62,463 nt of DNA from Penium margaritaceum (Eukaryota > Streptophyta > Zygnematophyceae > Desmidiales > Peniaceae). The position numbers and the translations under genes were made by a program. The DNA is taken from positions 1 to 62,463 of the forward strand of contig SZWC01007265.1 of assembly GCA_023375785.1 (NCBI GenBank), given 5' to 3'. Below are positions 59,234-62,463 of the stretch, piece by piece (position 1 is the first letter of the stretch; each line of letters opens with the position of its first letter). The notes beneath the pieces were generated by a model. That model made no database searches. It worked only from the letters and a program-made list of their open reading frames with translations, and was not told the DNA's origin.

Positions 59234-59871
59234 TACCCTACTGATTATTAAATTCGATATTAACTGTTTTTGGAGTCGTCGATTTTGAACGATTTTTTTT
59301 CGACGAATTGATTACAATCACCAAAATATTTTTCACATTTTTCGTCGAATTTCAATAGATGTTGCATTATGAGAAACCATTTTTCAAACCGGGGTTGTGA
59401 CCAAGGCTTTCATTGTCTCAAAACGTTTATGATCCTTTCTTCACTCACGAGGTACGTGGACATGTCGCGGCACATTGGATAGGTTCACCGTCGCACAAAA
59501 AATGCATCACGCATGCTGAGGTTTGGCTGACAACATCTGAACATAGCAGACACGGACAATCCTGGCCGTTGGATTATCCGTGTCAGTCAGGTTCGGACCA
59601 AACCAAGACTGGGATCTGTCGTGTCAGTTGGACGACGACGACCTGACCGCACCGGATGGGCGCGCATGAAGTTTGAAGTTCGAAGTGTTTGAATTGAATT
59701 GCGGAAGGCGGAGGTGAGCAAGACTGGTCGCCGAATTTAAGGATCGGCATTTCAGTTTCAACGAATTTGAAAGAATCACCAAAATAATTGAGCCCGAAAT
59801 TTTTTTGAACGAATTTAACGATCACTAAATTACTAAAATTTCAAAAATCGAATTTAATAATCAGTAGGGTA
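59234..59871. mobile_element. TIR DNA element M4
   Basis: TACCCTACTGATTATTAAAT on the left and the inverted AATAATCAGTAGGGTA on the right bound a 638-bp non-coding element. TTCGTCGAATTT-like motifs lie near both ends. The central hairpin has arms GACACGGACAATCC (59549-59562) and GGATTATCCGTGTC (59571-59584) with one mismatch. It lies in the integrase of element F. Its termini match M2. Confidence 0.85.
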
Positions 59872-61100
59872 CTGTACAAGGGACAGAAAGACTCTGGTTT
59901 GAGTGAGAAAAAGGTTATTGCGATGGCCGAACCATAGCTCATATAGTATCACATAGTCTGGCAGAGGAAAGTGTAATACGAGGTTCTAGACCCACGTCAT
60001 GTAAGATAATCTCTCAAATGCAAAGCAATTGGAACAACCACACTCAGACTGCATGGCGCAAACTACACCTACCATGGTGCGGTTCCAACTCTCAGATACA
60101 CTGTTCTACTAAAGCGTAGCAGGGATAGAGAGCTAGTGAATGACACCGTGTTCAGCAAAGAATGTGTCTTTCTCACTAAAAGACTCACCATCAAGATTTG
60201 ACTAGAACGTGTGGAGTGTGTGACAAGAGTGACACACAACCATCACAAGCCATAGGTTCATTGCCAGGGCGGCATTGCTCTTCCAGTGGAGTTACTAGAC
60301 CCGGTGTGTATGGATGAATTCTTCAGTCAGGGTAAGGACATTTTGGCCCTGATCTAAGAGGAAATCGACTAGAAGTAGGCTGAGAAGGTCCGAGTGGACC
60401 AGCTCCAACGGTGACTGTGACTAGGAGGTGAGTTCAGGGTAAGTCCTGTGATACATCTTTTCCTAAGCGTAGAAGAGGCAGTTGGTCTTGGGTGGCTTAT
60501 CGAGGGAGGCCACATCAAGACCAAGGACTGGCTGTGTCCCAATGAGCTTGGACACGATGTCTGAGCACACATGGAAAAGTCGGTGATGCAGCAAATACTA
60601 GTGTCCAAGGGAGAGAGCACTAGGAACAAAAACATGCATAGTTGGGGATAAAGGAGAGGAGAAGGAGGTAGGGGAATGAGTGACATGATACAAACCATTC
60701 ATAAGAGAGGTACAAAGTACTGTGGAATGAGTGTTACAAATAGAAACTTTGGCAGAGTCAGTAGACTGCTCAAGAGAAAGACCCATCTTGGTGCATGCAT
60801 GAATCGAGAGTAAGTTAATCTCAAGAGCAAGGATAAAGAGCACATAAAAATGTACATGGGGACAGGTGGACCATCAAACCACACAATGCTGACACAATGG
60901 ACAGGAAAGAACTGACCAAATCCCATGTGAATGTACCTAACTGACCCAATGAGACCAAGAACAACAAAGTCATCTTGACGACAGGTCATGTGATGGGTGG
61001 CACTGAGTCAATTATTTAGGTATTGCTTGACTCATGACCTCTTTTCAACGATGAGCAATGGGCCACATAATACTCTATCCATGCTAGACTCTTTGTAGAG
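59872..61100 (-). pseudogene. Element F protease and integrase relic
   Basis: Reading leftwards, SATHHMTCRQDD near 60,990 is the protease region (B has VATHHMTSCRQ) with the DS motif lost to a frame change. GTQPVLGLD near 60,530 and LELVHSDLL near 60,400 are the pre-integrase and integrase start. SWNRTMVGVV near 60,080 is the region after the catalytic glutamate. LSYMTW matches the MSYMTW of B and leads to M4. Many stops are present. Confidence 0.82.
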
Positions 61101-61275
61101 GACTAAGAACAATGTCGGGTAACACGAATCCGTAACTCATCACAATCCAATGAAGCTCCTCCACTAGCGTCATTATGTAAAACAAACATGATGAGAAAAG
61201 GTGACTGTAGACCACTCGGCTGTAAAAATACACTCGCACCTCTCAGAACTTGAAAATCCAACAGCTGACGAAGCT

Positions 61276-61645
61276 TCACAATGATGCAGTCTTGACAGTC
61301 ATGATCTCCGCCATTTCATTTGGGAAGCGGCTATAATTGCTACTATTGTAGTCACGACACGTCCGCTTGATCCTGCTCCAGTCAAGGACACCCCCACTGT
61401 TGTAGTAGTGGACAGAATATCCACTGCTACTACTCTTTGGAGATGGTTGCTTCTGCCCTGTGCCATACACCTTCTTCCTTTTATTCTCCTGTATGGCCAT
61501 TGCATAGCCTTGAGCCTTGCCAGTTGGGAGAGACGTAGAGAAGGAGGGAGTGGTAGAGGTAGTGTAGGAGAGGAATAGGGTCAGAGGTGTTAGAGTAGTT
61601 TTAGTCACTGTCGCAACATGCAGACTCTCCTGATGTGTACCGGCC
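61276..61645 (-). pseudogene. Element F gag relic with degenerate zinc knuckle
   Basis: The minus-strand frame has a basic segment (NKRKKVYG) followed by HYYNSGGVLDWSRIKRTC, which matches the spacing of a copia zinc knuckle with cysteines replaced. Upstream gag is cut off by element E. Confidence 0.6.
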
Positions 61646-62463
61646 TGTTGACATGGTGTGCCCCTTGCCATGAGTGCCGTTGATCGTACTCCCTGGTTCG
61701 ACCACTGAGGAGTGGTCGAACACCTGATCTGACTTTAAATTTGGATTCCTTGAATTTTTCCGTGCAGGATCAAGCTTTGAATCGCTCGATTTGAGTGAGT
61801 ATTCAGAAAGTTAGCCTAGCCCGAAATTCGGGTGTTGGGGGAGTGGAATCTGGTACCCGCCATGGGTGGCGGGATAATCCACCACCAGTGATCTGAGTTC
61901 GTCTCCAACGACCCCCAAATGCACCAGGGCCATAAAGGAAGAAACCAGAATACTCTCCTTGACCAGGATGAACTTCTCCTTGACTTCTGGGCGAGGAAAG
62001 GTGCTTCGACGGGTCATCGTCGAAGCGCCTCCCATTGCCTAGCGTGCAACGCAAGGTGGGCGGCTCCACCAAGGGTTACTTCGATGGCCGTAGCAGGGGC
62101 TCTACTGCTCTGTTTTGGGCGTGCTTAGATGCGTTGGAAAGCTTAGATCACAGGCTATAAGAATATGATGTAATCTCACTATGCTAAGTAACAAAAACGT
62201 GTTTCAATTCAGCTCTACTGAATGCGACGTGTTCTGCCAACTCACATCCGTGATCCTTGTGCTCCACACTCTTCACTATTGGTGTCCCTTGGCTGCCCCA
62301 AACACTGGTAGCGTGCATCATCAAGAGCTAGGCATCCTTGAGGGTGCCTCCACACCCACTAGAGCCAACAAAGGGTTATGGGCCCACGTGCCTAGAAGGA
62401 CCCTAGCTCTTCAAGTTTCACGCTACCGCCGCGCGCCATGGCAACGACCGAGCAAGAGAGCAT
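61646..62463 (+). mobile_element. Ty1/copia element E, 5' end only
   Basis: A 725-bp LTR (61646-62370) of the C family is followed by the TGGGCCCA primer-site candidate at 62379 and the gag ATG at 62438 (MATTEQES, as in C apart from MAPT). The element runs off the window. It is inserted in element F. The LTR hairpin at 61999-62030 has one mismatch. Confidence 0.93.
62438..62463 (+). CDS. Element E gag, first residues (partial)
   Basis: The frame opens with MATTEQESI-type residues equal to the start of C gag and is cut by the window end, so its integrity is unknown. Confidence 0.8.

Larger units (their letters stand above)
53286..61645 (-). mobile_element. Ty1/copia element F, antisense, interrupted
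   Basis: Pieces of gag, protease, integrase, RT and RNase H follow in copia order on the minus strand from right to left. The order is interrupted by TIR element M4 and by the hAT element, and element E abuts the gag end. It belongs to the A/B/G lineage. It carries many stops and no intact gene. The 5' end lies beyond element E or beyond the window. Confidence 0.85.

Overview
This is a eukaryotic, plant-type repeat region. I see no intact host gene, rRNA, tRNA or CRISPR array. Almost everything recognisable is transposable-element sequence: at least six Ty1/copia retrotransposon copies, one hAT DNA transposon with a transposase relic and a non-autonomous partner, four copies of an unassigned terminal-inverted-repeat (TIR) family, several tandem arrays and one assembly gap. 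Copia diversity, a TGGTATCA primer-binding site of the plant initiator-Met type, and nonsense mutations concentrated at former CAG codons (a CHG methylation context) point to a streptophyte, either a land plant or a charophyte alga. I cannot name the species.

Layout. 1-291 is a TATAGA microsatellite. 754-5829 is a TIR element (M1) split by copia element A (915-5395, target duplication CCGGG). 5868-6396 is a second TIR element (M2). 6489-15646 is decayed copia element B, whose leader carries a third TIR element (M3, 8423-9002). 15.6-18.6 kb holds simple repeats, a ~75-bp array and an acidic ORF relic. 18.6-32.6 kb is a nested stack. The oldest layer is antisense copia G (18595-18851 plus 31116-32640). 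G is split by copia D (18852-31115, target duplication CCGTC). The gag region of D holds an unidentified ~660-bp insert, and copia C (20555-26264) sits inside that insert. 32.6-52 kb has little coding sequence: inverted repeats, a pair of GC-rich repeats, three tandem arrays, the non-autonomous hAT (42419-43186, target duplication TCAACAAC), a solo-LTR-like copy of the D family, and an N gap inside a TG repeat. 53.3-61.6 kb is antisense copia F, interrupted by the hAT element (54211-57742), by TIR element M4 (59234-59871) and at its right side by copia E. E (61646 to the window end) is a further copy of the C family.

Relationships. A, B, F and G form one copia lineage: they share INT and RT wording, a serine/proline-rich linker between INT and RT, and, where it is preserved (A, B), a TGGTATCA primer site. 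C, D and E form a second lineage with a TGGGCCCA primer site 8 nt after the LTR. Relative ages follow from nesting and LTR divergence: A is youngest (LTRs differ by roughly 2% by eye), C is intermediate (about 6%), and B, D, F and G are old. No copy encodes a complete uninterrupted gag-pol, so any movement would need proteins supplied from elsewhere.
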